From Chryseobacterium piperi (GTDB lineage Bacteria > Bacteroidota > Bacteroidia > Flavobacteriales > Weeksellaceae), in the NCBI RefSeq assembly GCF_002285635.2, contig NZ_CP023049.2, positions 3,534,001 to 3,598,000 on the forward strand: a stretch of DNA of 64,000 nucleotides, in the 5' to 3' direction. The notes beneath the pieces are model-generated. The model was not told the origin of the DNA. It did not search any database and worked only from the letters and a program-made list of their open reading frames with translations. The translations under genes and the position numbers were made by a program. Below, piece after piece: positions 53,791 through 62,240 of the stretch (position 1 is its first letter; each line of letters begins with the position of its first letter).

Positions 53791-55971
53791 TTACTTTTTT
53801 ACATTTTCTTTGGGCTGATAGTCCGGGTGACCCAACTGCCAAAATGCAAATGCGAACATGTCTCCTAAGTTAGCGTATCGTTGGGCAACAGGAACATTTC
53901 CTGCATGTCCTCCTTCAAAATCTATTTTTAATAGTATAGGATTATTGGAAGAATCAGCAGCCATCAATTTAGCAGCAAATTTTACAGGTTCCCATACAGT
54001 AACCCTCTGGTCATTTATTCCTCCGGTTATAAATGTAGCAGGATATTTTACCCCTTTTGTAATATGGTGGTAGGCATCCATTTCTAATAAAGCTTTAAAT
54101 TCTTTTGGGTCTTTTACACTCCCGAATTCTTTAGGTTGCCCATTAGGAGTAGCTTCTTCTCTAATCGTATTTAACGATCCTACTTCTGCAACAACTGCTT
54201 TAAATAAATCTGGTTTTTCAGTCATCGCTCTACCCACAGTGATTCCTCCTGCACTTGCTCCCCAAATAGCTACTTTATCTTTTGAAGTATACTTTTCATT
54301 AATTAGATATTCTGTACAATCAATTAAATCTCTCCAGGTATTGGGTTTTGTTTCTTTACGACCTGCTAAGCGCCATTGTTCTCCTTTTTCTCCGCCTCCT
54401 CTCACATGAGCTACGGCAACCATTCCTCCCTGATTAACCCATAATAAATACATTTTTGCAAAAAAGGGAGTATAGGATACCCCGTAAGACCCGTAACTAT
54501 CAATGAGCATCATGTTCTTACCATCTTTTTTGAGGTTTTTATTGTAGATTAAAGATACCGGAACGCTTTCTCCATCCCTTACTTTTACATTAATCTCATT
54601 GACTACCACATCTTTGAATTCAGGGTATTCTGTAATAGGAGTAAGATTCTCTGGTTTAAAGGTATTGGTTTTAATATCGTATTTAAAACGCTGTTCTTCA
54701 TTTGCCCAACCGGAACACGTTATCCAGATGTCAGAAAAATGAGTTCCTATGGATTCTAAACTAACATTTCCTGAAGGAAAAGGAAGTTCAATAGAAATGT
54801 CTTTTCCGTTTTTATACAGATATAATTTAGCTTCTACTCCGTTTTTGGTAGTGGTATAATAAATACCATCATTTGTTATTTCATAATTTTTAATAATTTC
54901 ATCTTTTTTCTCAGAAACTAAAACTTCTGAATTTTTAAAATCCGGATGAGTAATATTTGTTTTGCATAATCTATTAAAAGAAGAATTGTAACCCGAAAGG
55001 AAAACAACCTCATTTTTCAATGCATCAAAACTTTTTGCTTTATCACCTGGGTCAGATAAGGGCTCCCAGTTTTTTTTACCCTCCAGTAAATCTTTCTTCT
55101 TGATCATATATGTTTTTCTATAGGATTGATAATCTACTATCATTCCTATATAATATTGCTGATCTAAATTAAAGCTTAAAATCATAGGGTACTGATTATC
55201 CGCAATGTTTAGATCTGGATTATTTTTAGCAGAAAAAACATCTATTGCATCCTTTGGATCTGTACCTATTTTGTATAATACGGTTCGTGTATTTTTATAA
55301 AAATCCTTAGACTTAGGATCTGTTGTAGAAAAAGCGACATATAAAAAGCCACTATTATCGTCAATCCATTTTATTCCGTCGAAACCGGCGGGTGCTGTAT
55401 TTGTAATGACTTCAGGATGAATATATTTTGTTTTGACATCCATGATAATTAGATTTGCCAGTTCATTGCCCTTTTCAGACATAGAAATAGCAATTTTATT
55501 TCCGTCCCAGCTTGGACTTATGTAATTGATAACAAAAGCATGGCTTTCTCCATTGCTCTTTTTATACATAACGGGATCATAAAGCAATTCTTCCTTTCCG
55601 GAAAATGTATCACGGTAATAGAGTTTGTATGCTTTTTCATCTCCTTTTTTCTTTAAGTAAAAATATTTATTATTACTTGTTATATTCAGGTTAGAAACAG
55701 AATATCCCTGTCTTTTATCAAGTTCTAATCTTTTCTCTAAATAATAATTTTTTTTAGGAATGAGATCAAGAACAGAATTAGTGTATGCAGTCTGAGACTT
55801 CATCCAATTAATAGTCTGGGGATCATCTAGATTTTCTAAGTTTCTATAGTCATCTACTACTTTAGTTCCAAAGTACTCTTCAGCAACAGGTGTTGAAATA
55901 GCTGAATTCGTTTTTTGAGCATTGATGAATATAGATAATAAACAGGTAATAATAAATATTCTTAATTTCAT
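53791..55971 (-). CDS. Prolyl oligopeptidase family serine peptidase (S9A), exported
   Basis: The 726-residue enzyme has a signal peptide (IFIITCLLSIFINAQ), a beta-propeller (about residues 80-410) and an alpha/beta-hydrolase domain. The catalytic triad is Ser573 (IWGASAGGITVG), Asp654 (GGINDQRVTVWEP) and His689 (EGGHAGN). It would cut after proline in small peptides in the periplasm. It starts only 11 bp after a small precursor-like ORF on the same strand and lies next to lanthipeptide genes, so it may process or degrade a peptide product. Confidence 0.92.
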   Translation of the reverse strand: MKLRIFIITCLLSIFINAQKTNSAISTPVAEEYFGTKVVDDYRNLENLDDPQTINWMKSQTAYTNSVLDLIPKKNYYLEKRLELDKRQGYSVSNLNITSNNKYFYLKKKGDEKAYKLYYRDTFSGKEELLYDPVMYKKSNGESHAFVINYISPSWDGNKIAISMSEKGNELANLIIMDVKTKYIHPEVITNTAPAGFDGIKWIDDNSGFLYVAFSTTDPKSKDFYKNTRTVLYKIGTDPKDAIDVFSAKNNPDLNIADNQYPMILSFNLDQQYYIGMIVDYQSYRKTYMIKKKDLLEGKKNWEPLSDPGDKAKSFDALKNEVVFLSGYNSSFNRLCKTNITHPDFKNSEVLVSEKKDEIIKNYEITNDGIYYTTTKNGVEAKLYLYKNGKDISIELPFPSGNVSLESIGTHFSDIWITCSGWANEEQRFKYDIKTNTFKPENLTPITEYPEFKDVVVNEINVKVRDGESVPVSLIYNKNLKKDGKNMMLIDSYGSYGVSYTPFFAKMYLLWVNQGGMVAVAHVRGGGEKGEQWRLAGRKETKPNTWRDLIDCTEYLINEKYTSKDKVAIWGASAGGITVGRAMTEKPDLFKAVVAEVGSLNTIREEATPNGQPKEFGSVKDPKEFKALLEMDAYHHITKGVKYPATFITGGINDQRVTVWEPVKFAAKLMAADSSNNPILLKIDFEGGHAGNVPVAQRYANLGDMFAFAFWQLGHPDYQPKENVKK

Positions 55972-55982
55972 TAGCGTCTAAA

Positions 55983-56141
55983 TTATTGTTGCCCTATAGT
56001 TTCGCGAATTGTGGGATCCGTAGGGTCATTGTCTCTGCCAAAGTTACCATTTCCGCCAATAATAGTTTTCATACTACTAATTTTTATTAGTTGTACTTTT
56101 TTTAACGACAATTTCTTGTTGTCCTGATTTTGCTTTTTCAT
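55983..56141 (-). CDS. Double-glycine RiPP precursor-like peptide (52 aa, no Cys)
   Basis: The ATG is complementary to 56139-56141 and the stop to 55983-55985. The product opens MKKQNQDNKKLSLKKVQLIK, similar in character to the Bacteroidota leader pattern (compare ALQLNKKSIAKL of the precursors at 60.7-62 kb). It has a double glycine at residues 29-30 (MKTIIGG), and the remainder is NGNFGRDNDPTDPTIRETIG plus QQ. No Cys is present, so thioether rings are not possible. It is followed after 11 bp by the prolyl oligopeptidase. Two Asp-Pro-Thr units make the tail a plausible substrate for that enzyme. Confidence 0.65.
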   Translation of the reverse strand: MKKQNQDNKKLSLKKVQLIKISSMKTIIGGNGNFGRDNDPTDPTIRETIGQQ

Positions 56142-56348
56142 AATTGTTTTTGGTGTTTTAAATTACCTGACAAAGAAAGTATTTTTTCCTGGACGAAACA
56201 CGTAATATACCTATAGATTTATAAAATTATAAGGATGTTTTATTTGTAATGTGTTTGTTTTCAGATTTTTATGAATGTAAAATATTCGTTTTCAATTATC
56301 TGGTTTTTGACTAATAAAAATGTAAATTTGTAGGATATTCACGAAATA
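56142..56348. other. Divergent spacer between precursor-like ORF and regulator gene
   Basis: 207 bases of AT-rich DNA without an ORF. It holds the promoters of both directions and one copy of the 20-base motif shared with the TonB receptor promoter (56206-56225). Confidence 0.4.
56206..56225 (+). promoter_or_regulatory. Candidate regulatory motif, copy 1
   Basis: TATACCTATAGATTTATAAA agrees at 19 of 20 bases with the motif at 58115-58134. It stands between the precursor-like/peptidase pair and the divergent regulator gene. A binding site for the AraC-type regulator is a guess; the AT-rich base composition makes chance similarity possible. Confidence 0.4.
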
Positions 56349-58061
56349 ATGAAATATAATTACTTTTTTTTACTCTTTTTCTGTAATTTATTTTTCGCTC
56401 AAAATAAATCGACGGACAGTTTAAAAACATTGGGTTATGATAAGCTGAAGAATAAGTTTTATGGGTATTATGAAAATGAAGATACTCTGAAAACAAAAAA
56501 GGTTGCTGAATACTATCTGCAAAAAGCAAAAAAAGAGAAAAACAATCTTCAGATTGCGGAAGGTTATATATTAGTGCATTTTAATGAAGATTTTCCTACT
56601 GCTTTAAAATATATTGATAGTCTTGCTATTATTACCAAAGATGTAAAAGGAAATTTATATCCTACCAGGACATACTTGATGAAAGGGAATTTATATTTTA
56701 AGCATGATTATTTAAAGAAAGCATTAGACAATTATGTTATTGCTTTACAATATGCTAAAGAGCAAAAAAATGAGAAGCAGATTGCTTATGCTAATATAAA
56801 TATTGCCTATTTAAATAGTTATTTGGGCAAATATGAAAAGGCTGCCAAAACATTTAGATATTACTTATATAATTCTAATAATATAACCAACGAAACCCAA
56901 CATAATCAAATACGGGTAAGCCTTATTAATTGTTATCTTGAGCTTAATAAATTAGATTCCGCTAATATTTTAATTAAAGAAGGAAAGGCATCTACATTTA
57001 CAAGTAAAAGCAAATATAGTGTTAATCAATATTCCTATTTTACGGGGTATTCTTATCTTAAACAGAAAGAGTACAAATTGGCTATAGGTGAGCTGTTGAA
57101 GGCCTATAACTTTTTTTCCAGTATCAATGATAATAATGAGAACTATGCACTCTATAGTTTGGGCAAATCGTATGATGGTTTGAATGACAAAGCAAAAGCA
57201 GTACAATATTTTACACAATTAGATGCTAACGTACAAAAAACGAATAAAACTTTTCCTCAATTACGAGAGGTATATACTTATATTATAGATTATTATAAAA
57301 GTATTAATGATCAGGAAAAGCAACTTTATTATATTGATCGTTTTTTAAAGGTGGATAAGAAGCTGGATGAACAATTCGAATATCTATCAACAGAATTGTA
57401 CCAAAAATATGATACCCCTAATCTTTTAGAGGAAAAAGAACGGATTATCAGTAGTTTAGAAAATAGGAAAATCATTTTGTATGTTTCTCTTGGGCTGTTA
57501 TCTATAGTTTTATTATTACTTTCTTTATTATACTATAGATCAAAAAAAATAGAAAAGAAACATAGAAAAATTGCTCACGATTTAATTGAATCTATTGAGA
57601 AAAGAAGTCTTGAAATACCTGAAAATAAGGTGGATATCGTTCCGCTTCAAAACGCCGAAAAAGTTGACATAGAAGATAAGGTAACGAAAACGACTCCTGA
57701 AGATGTAACACAATTTATTTTAAAAGAATTAAAGATTTTTGAAACAAAAGAACTTTTTCTAAAGAAAGGGATTACATCAGCCAGCTTAGCTAAAAGTATA
57801 AAAACCAATACTACCTATTTATCAGAGGTTATTAATACACATAAAGGAAAAAACTTTGCGGGTTATCTTAACGATCTTCGAATTGATTTTGCATTAAACA
57901 GGTTAATTAAAGACAAAAAGTTCCGGTCATACAAATTATCTGTCATTGCAGAAGAATTAGGATACAATAATGAGCAGGCATTTTCTTTGGCCTTCAAGAA
58001 AAAAACAGGTACTACACTCTCTATTTATATCAAGGAAATTGAGAAAACTAACCGATCTTAA
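56349..58061 (+). CDS. TPR sensor with transmembrane segment and AraC-type HTH domain
   Basis: The 570-residue protein has a signal peptide or anchor (YFFLLFFCNLFFAQ) and tetratricopeptide repeats from about 40 to 350 (LKKALDNYVIALQYAKEQ; YEKAAKTFRYYLY). A transmembrane segment lies near 374-394 (IILYVSLGLLSIVLLLLSLL), followed by a C-terminal AraC-type HTH (SLAKSIKTNTTYLSEVINTH; VIAEELGYNNEQAFSLAFKK). The TPR region should be periplasmic and the DNA-binding domain cytoplasmic. It is positioned to regulate the flanking RiPP and receptor genes. Confidence 0.85.
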   Translation: MKYNYFFLLFFCNLFFAQNKSTDSLKTLGYDKLKNKFYGYYENEDTLKTKKVAEYYLQKAKKEKNNLQIAEGYILVHFNEDFPTALKYIDSLAIITKDVKGNLYPTRTYLMKGNLYFKHDYLKKALDNYVIALQYAKEQKNEKQIAYANINIAYLNSYLGKYEKAAKTFRYYLYNSNNITNETQHNQIRVSLINCYLELNKLDSANILIKEGKASTFTSKSKYSVNQYSYFTGYSYLKQKEYKLAIGELLKAYNFFSSINDNNENYALYSLGKSYDGLNDKAKAVQYFTQLDANVQKTNKTFPQLREVYTYIIDYYKSINDQEKQLYYIDRFLKVDKKLDEQFEYLSTELYQKYDTPNLLEEKERIISSLENRKIILYVSLGLLSIVLLLLSLLYYRSKKIEKKHRKIAHDLIESIEKRSLEIPENKVDIVPLQNAEKVDIEDKVTKTTPEDVTQFILKELKIFETKELFLKKGITSASLAKSIKTNTTYLSEVINTHKGKNFAGYLNDLRIDFALNRLIKDKKFRSYKLSVIAEELGYNNEQAFSLAFKKKTGTTLSIYIKEIEKTNRS

Positions 58062-58256
58062 ATAAGTGTTAATTATCTGTTTTTTAAATATTTAAATATT
58101 ATTTTTTATAAATTTATACCTATAAATTTATAAATCTAAAATTCTTATAATTTTTTTCTAGTATGTTCTTGTGTAAGTTTGTTTCAACAAATGACACAAC
58201 GATTTATCTTTTATATATATCGTATAAAATGTGAATCAGAATATTAAATTGAACAT
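58062..58256. other. Promoter region of the RiPP receptor gene
   Basis: 195 bases, very AT-rich, with repeats of ATAAATTTATA and the shared 20-base motif at 58115-58134. No ORF. Confidence 0.4.
58115..58134 (+). promoter_or_regulatory. Candidate regulatory motif, copy 2
   Basis: TATACCTATAAATTTATAAA lies 123 bases before the TonB receptor start. It is near-identical to the motif at 56206-56225. Confidence 0.4.
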
Positions 58257-60620
58257 ATGACGATTAAGGTATCTATTACTGCATTATTCTTTTTAGGACT
58301 AAACACACTTTTCACTGCGCAAAGTATTTCCGGAAAAATCACCAATAATAAGGGAGAGGCAATTCCTTATGCGGAGGTGTCGGCGGAATATCAGAAAGAG
58401 AAATTTTATACTATTACGAATGCGAGCGGAAATTATACTTTAAAGGTATCTAAGAATAACGATTATACTTTAAATGTTTTTAACAATGGAGCAAAAGTAT
58501 ACACGCATTCACTTACTGTAAAAGGTGATATAAACAAAGATGTAATCATTAATGAAGAAGTAAAAGAAAAAGAAATTCAAGGGGTTGTTTTAACTTCAAG
58601 AAAAAAGATAATAGAACAGAAAGTTGATAGAATGGTTTTTAATTTAGAAAATTCTATTGCTTCTCAAGGAATGAGCGGAGCAGACGCATTGAGAAATACA
58701 CCTCTTATAAGAATGGATGATCAACAAGGTGTTTCAATTGTTGGTAAAAGTGGAGTAAGTGTTATGATTAATGGTAAAATGCTTAACCTTTCCGGAAGTG
58801 AGCTGACAAACTATCTGCAATCTTTACGTTCAGATGACATTTCAAAAATTGAAGTGATCACCACACCACCAGCAAAATATGAAGCACAAGGAAATAGTGG
58901 ATTGATTAATATAATTCTGAAAAAGAATACCAATTTCGGATGGAGTGGGAGTTTGAATACATCATATCAGAGAAATACAAAAGATGGTTTCAGAAATGGA
59001 GTAAATATAAATTACCGTACGAATAAATTAAATTCATCATTAAAGTTAAGACATTATGATAATGGATATTCGCCGGTAGGAAGCAGAGACCTTATAAGTG
59101 ATGTTAATAAAATATTCACAGAAGAAAAAAGAGAAGACAGAACATATGGTTTAGGTTTAAATTATAGTCTTGATTACGAGATTAATAAAAACTCTAATAT
59201 AGGTGTGATCTATGATTATGGAAGTTCCAGATATACAATGGATTCTCGTAATAGAAGCCGCTACTTTACAGGTTTGGTACCTGACTCTACTTTGAATACT
59301 CATGCCATGCATAAATGGATGACTCCTACTCATACTTTGTCTGCCTATTATGATTTAAAACTGGATACTTTAGGAAAAAAACTAAGTGTTGTAGGTAATT
59401 TATTAAATAATCAGCCAAATAAAACGAATGATTTTGTTACTACAAACCTTTTAAATTTAAATGAATCGATTGTACGGAATGAGAGTTTATTAAAGTACAA
59501 CGTATTTTCTGGACAAGCAGATCTTTCATTACCATATGATTGGGGAACCGTGGAAACAGGAGGAAAATATACTTTTCTGAAAAATAAATCAAATGTAGGG
59601 TATTATGAATATTTGTCTGGACGATATGTGATCAACCCGGAAAACAGTAATGTATTTGATTATGAAGAGCAGAACTATGCATTATATGCAAGCCTTGAGA
59701 AGAAGTTTGGAAAGAAATGGGTTGCAAAAGCAGGTTTAAGATATGAATACACTACGTTGGAGGGTACTAATGATGATGGTCAAAATAACATTAAAAATAA
59801 TTATGGAAAGTTTTTCCCATCGTTATATATAAGTTATAATCCTAATGCAAATCATTCATTGTCTGTCAAGTATTCCAGAAGAATTACCAGACCGGATTTT
59901 CAGTCGCTTAATCCTTTTAGATGGTATACGAACCCTTACATCTATTATACAGGAAACAGTTCATTGCAACCCTCATTCAATGATAATGTTGAAGTAAGCT
60001 ATACTTTTAAAAATAAACTTACAATTTCGGCATATAATCAATATACACAGAACGGGTACAGTAGTATTGCAAGGTTGTTAAATGGAGTCTACAGTAATAG
60101 AGTGGAAAACAGTTATGATCAGAATAAAATTGGGCTAAACCTTACCTATTATGATACCTTTTTCAAAGTTTGGGAATTTTCAGCAAACATGAATGCTTCT
60201 AATGGTCGAACGAGTCCATTAATCCCTGAGCTTCAGGAAATATCTGTGAACTCTTTTCTGTATTCATTTTATAATACCATCGCTGTTAATAAATCTAAAA
60301 CGGTATTTGTTATGCTAAATTTCTGGCACTCTCTACCATTTACTTTTGGCAGCACCTATGTTAAAGATCAATTGGAGTTTTCTCCTGGAATAAAAGCTTC
60401 CTTATTTAATAAGCAACTTCAGTTGAGTGCAGTATTGAGTGATGCTTTCAGGACGGTTAAAAACAATGGTTATACAGAGTATTCGGGATATAGAGAAAAT
60501 TTTAATCAATACAATGATTATAGAAGATTCACTTTTAGTCTTACCTACATTTTCGGAAATAGTAAGGTAAAAGGAGCTTCAAAAAGTATACGGTTTGATG
60601 AAAAAAGCCGAGCAAATTAG
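58257..60620 (+). CDS. TonB-dependent receptor / outer membrane beta-barrel of the lanthipeptide locus
   Basis: The 787-residue protein has a signal peptide (ALFFLGLNTLFTAQ) and a carboxypeptidase-like N-terminal domain (SISGKITNNKGEAIPYAEVS). A short linker (EKEIQGVVLTSRKK) and plug words SGVSVMINGKMLNLSG and ISKIEVITTPPAKYEAQGN follow, then a large barrel ending in FSLTYIFGNSKVKG. It belongs to the OMP_b-brl_3 group. Location directly upstream of the precursors suggests export or uptake of the modified peptide, by inference. Confidence 0.9.
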   Translation: MTIKVSITALFFLGLNTLFTAQSISGKITNNKGEAIPYAEVSAEYQKEKFYTITNASGNYTLKVSKNNDYTLNVFNNGAKVYTHSLTVKGDINKDVIINEEVKEKEIQGVVLTSRKKIIEQKVDRMVFNLENSIASQGMSGADALRNTPLIRMDDQQGVSIVGKSGVSVMINGKMLNLSGSELTNYLQSLRSDDISKIEVITTPPAKYEAQGNSGLINIILKKNTNFGWSGSLNTSYQRNTKDGFRNGVNINYRTNKLNSSLKLRHYDNGYSPVGSRDLISDVNKIFTEEKREDRTYGLGLNYSLDYEINKNSNIGVIYDYGSSRYTMDSRNRSRYFTGLVPDSTLNTHAMHKWMTPTHTLSAYYDLKLDTLGKKLSVVGNLLNNQPNKTNDFVTTNLLNLNESIVRNESLLKYNVFSGQADLSLPYDWGTVETGGKYTFLKNKSNVGYYEYLSGRYVINPENSNVFDYEEQNYALYASLEKKFGKKWVAKAGLRYEYTTLEGTNDDGQNNIKNNYGKFFPSLYISYNPNANHSLSVKYSRRITRPDFQSLNPFRWYTNPYIYYTGNSSLQPSFNDNVEVSYTFKNKLTISAYNQYTQNGYSSIARLLNGVYSNRVENSYDQNKIGLNLTYYDTFFKVWEFSANMNASNGRTSPLIPELQEISVNSFLYSFYNTIAVNKSKTVFVMLNFWHSLPFTFGSTYVKDQLEFSPGIKASLFNKQLQLSAVLSDAFRTVKNNGYTEYSGYRENFNQYNDYRRFTFSLTYIFGNSKVKGASKSIRFDEKSRAN

Positions 60621-60708
60621 ACTTTCATTAGAATAAAAAATAAACGCGCGTCAGGAGTATCTCGAAAATCCATAAAAGAGTAGAGAACTAACTTTAAAAT
60701 TAAATAAA

Positions 60709-60894
60709 ATGAAAACAAACAAATTTTCAGCATTGCAGTTAAACAAAAAATCAATTGCAAAATTAAACGACGGTCAGTTAACTTCTGTAAAAGGAGGGAA
60801 TAGAGGTAATCAATTAGAAGCAGACTGTACTAACGGAGGTATCACTTGCTCAACTGCAGGATCTACTGTTATCATCAAAGATCAAGTATCTTAA
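60709..60894 (+). CDS. Class I lanthipeptide precursor, copy 1
   Basis: A 61-residue peptide with a leader MKTNKFSALQLNKKSIAKLN, then DGQLTSVKGG with a double glycine at residues 29-30. The core (31 residues) contains EADCTNGGITCSTAGS with Cys at 40 and 47 and several Thr/Ser. The leader resembles Bacteroidota lanthipeptide leaders bound by LanB. A LanB dehydratase gene starts 1.3 kb downstream. Confidence 0.88.
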   Translation: MKTNKFSALQLNKKSIAKLNDGQLTSVKGGNRGNQLEADCTNGGITCSTAGSTVIIKDQVS

Positions 60895-60978
60895 TTACTT
60901 TTTTATTATCAAATCATCAAATCGGAGTATCTCGAAAATCCATAAAAGAGTAGAGAACTAACTTTAAAATTAAATAAA

Positions 60979-61164
60979 ATGAAAACAAACAAATTTTCAG
61001 CATTGCAGTTAAACAAAAAATCAATTGCAAGATTAAACGACGGTCAGTTAACTTCTGTAAAAGGAGGGAATAGAGGTAATCAATTAGAAGATAACTGTAC
61101 TAACGGAGGTATCACTTGTTCAACTGCAGGATCTACCATTATCATCAAAGATCAAGTATCTTAA
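60979..61164 (+). CDS. Class I lanthipeptide precursor, copy 2
   Basis: It has the same leader type as copy 1 (DGQLTSVKGG; one Lys to Arg change) but the core type EDNCTNGGITC of copy 3. The end is STAGSTIIIKDQVS. It therefore looks like a recombinant of two neighbours. Confidence 0.88.
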   Translation: MKTNKFSALQLNKKSIARLNDGQLTSVKGGNRGNQLEDNCTNGGITCSTAGSTIIIKDQVS

Positions 61165-61247
61165 TTACTTTTTTATTATCAAATCATCAAATCGGAGTAT
61201 CTCGAAAATCCATAAAAGAGTAGAGACTAACTTTAAAATTAAACAAA

Positions 61248-61433
61248 ATGAAAACAAACAAATTTTCAGCATTACAATTAAACAAAAAATCAATTGCAAA
61301 ATTAAATGACACTCAATTAACTTCTGTAAAAGGAGGGAATAGAGGTAATCAATTAGAAGATAACTGTACTAACGGAGGTATCACTTGTTCAACTGCAGGA
61401 TCTACCATTATCATCAAAGATCAAGTATCTTAA
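61248..61433 (+). CDS. Class I lanthipeptide precursor, copy 3
   Basis: Its leader has DTQLTSVKGG with synonymous codon changes shared with copy 4, and its core EDNCTNGGITC is identical to copy 2. The upstream element lacks one A relative to the other copies. Confidence 0.88.
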   Translation: MKTNKFSALQLNKKSIAKLNDTQLTSVKGGNRGNQLEDNCTNGGITCSTAGSTIIIKDQVS

Positions 61434-61517
61434 TTACTTTTTTATTATCAAATCATCAAATCGGAGTATCTCGAAAATCCATAAAAGAGTAGAGAACTAA
61501 TTTTAAAATTAAACAAA

Positions 61518-61703
61518 ATGAAAACAAACAAATTTTCAGCATTACAATTAAACAAAAAATCAATTGCAAAATTAAATGACACTCAATTAACTTCTGTAAA
61601 AGGAGGGAATAGAGGTAATCAATTAGAAGCAGATTGTACTAACGGAGGTATCACTTGCTCAACTGCAGGATCTACTATTATCATCAAAGATCAAGTATCT
61701 TAA
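61518..61703 (+). CDS. Class I lanthipeptide precursor, copy 4
   Basis: The leader is of the copy 3 type (DTQLTSVKGG). The core EADCTNGGITC is of the copy 1 type, including the TGC codon for the second Cys. Confidence 0.88.
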   Translation: MKTNKFSALQLNKKSIAKLNDTQLTSVKGGNRGNQLEADCTNGGITCSTAGSTIIIKDQVS

Positions 61704-61787
61704 TTACTTTTTTATTATCAAATCATCAAATCGGAGTATCTCGAAAATCCATAAAAGAGTAGAGAACTAACTTTAAAATTAAACAAA

Positions 61788-61973
61788 ATGAAAACAAACA
61801 AATTTTCAGCATTACAATTAAACAAAAAATCAATTGCAAAATTAAATGACTCTCAATTAACTTCTGTAAAAGGAGGCAGTAGAGAAAATCAAGTAGCTGC
61901 AGACTGTAGTAACGGAGGTATTACTTGTTCAACTGCAGGATCTACAATTATTGTTCAAACGCAGGTGTCTTAA
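61788..61973 (+). CDS. Class I lanthipeptide precursor, copy 5 (divergent core)
   Basis: The leader is DSQLTSVKGG. The core diverges: SRENQVAADCSNGGITCSTA and an end IIVQTQVS. Both Cys keep their positions. Unlike the other copies it has a Ser directly after the double glycine, N-terminal to the first Cys. A terminator follows 12 bases after its stop. Confidence 0.88.
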   Translation: MKTNKFSALQLNKKSIAKLNDSQLTSVKGGSRENQVAADCSNGGITCSTAGSTIIVQTQVS

Positions 61974-61984
61974 ATTATATATAG

Positions 61985-62018
61985 TATGGTCTTCCTGAAA
62001 AATGGAAGGCCATATTTT
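61985..62018 (+). terminator. Terminator between precursors and LanB gene
   Basis: TATGGTCTTCC (61985-61995) pairs with GGAAGGCCATA (62004-62014) through 11 bp with one G-T wobble, followed by TTTT. Partial read-through would give far more precursor than enzyme mRNA. Confidence 0.85.
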
Positions 62019-62046
62019 AAAATGCTATAACAAATATACTGAAAAA

Positions 62047-62180
62047 CAAATGAATTTTCAGTAGTACGGATAACAAAAAAATAATCACATATTAAATGGC
62101 TCTCAATCTACTTCTATAAAGGATGTAGAAGGTAGTCAAGTGCCAATAAGTGAGGTGCTTGTAGAGATCATTTATGTAAG
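62047..62180 (+). pseudogene. Relic of a sixth lanthipeptide precursor
   Basis: AATTTTCAG, AACAAAAAA, ATTAAATGGCTCTCAATCTA and ACTTCTATAAAGGATG follow in the order and spacing of the leader-coding part of copy 5. A TAG early in the frame and base losses remove coding capacity. The core region is no longer recognisable apart from GGTAGTCAAGTG. Confidence 0.75.
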
Positions 62181-62240
62181 CCTAAGGGCTTTAATGATCA
62201 TCATTTCTTTTAGTCTTTTAATCATTCAGATATTCTAGAT

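Larger units (their letters stand above)
60654..61973 (+). repeat. Five-fold tandem duplication of a precursor unit (about 270 bp)
   Basis: Each unit holds an upstream segment starting GGAGTATCTCGAAAATCCAT, a 186-base ORF and a TTAATTACTTTTTTATTATC tail. Unit starts are spaced 270, 269, 270 and 270 bases; the 269 comes from one lost A before copy 3. The last unit lacks the tail. Conserved upstream DNA suggests each copy carries its own translation signal or even promoter. Confidence 0.95.

Noticed and set aside
60654..61973. Regular 270-bp repeat as a possible CRISPR array
   Set aside because: The units contain conserved coding frames with leader and double-glycine motifs, and there are no short repeats with unique spacers.
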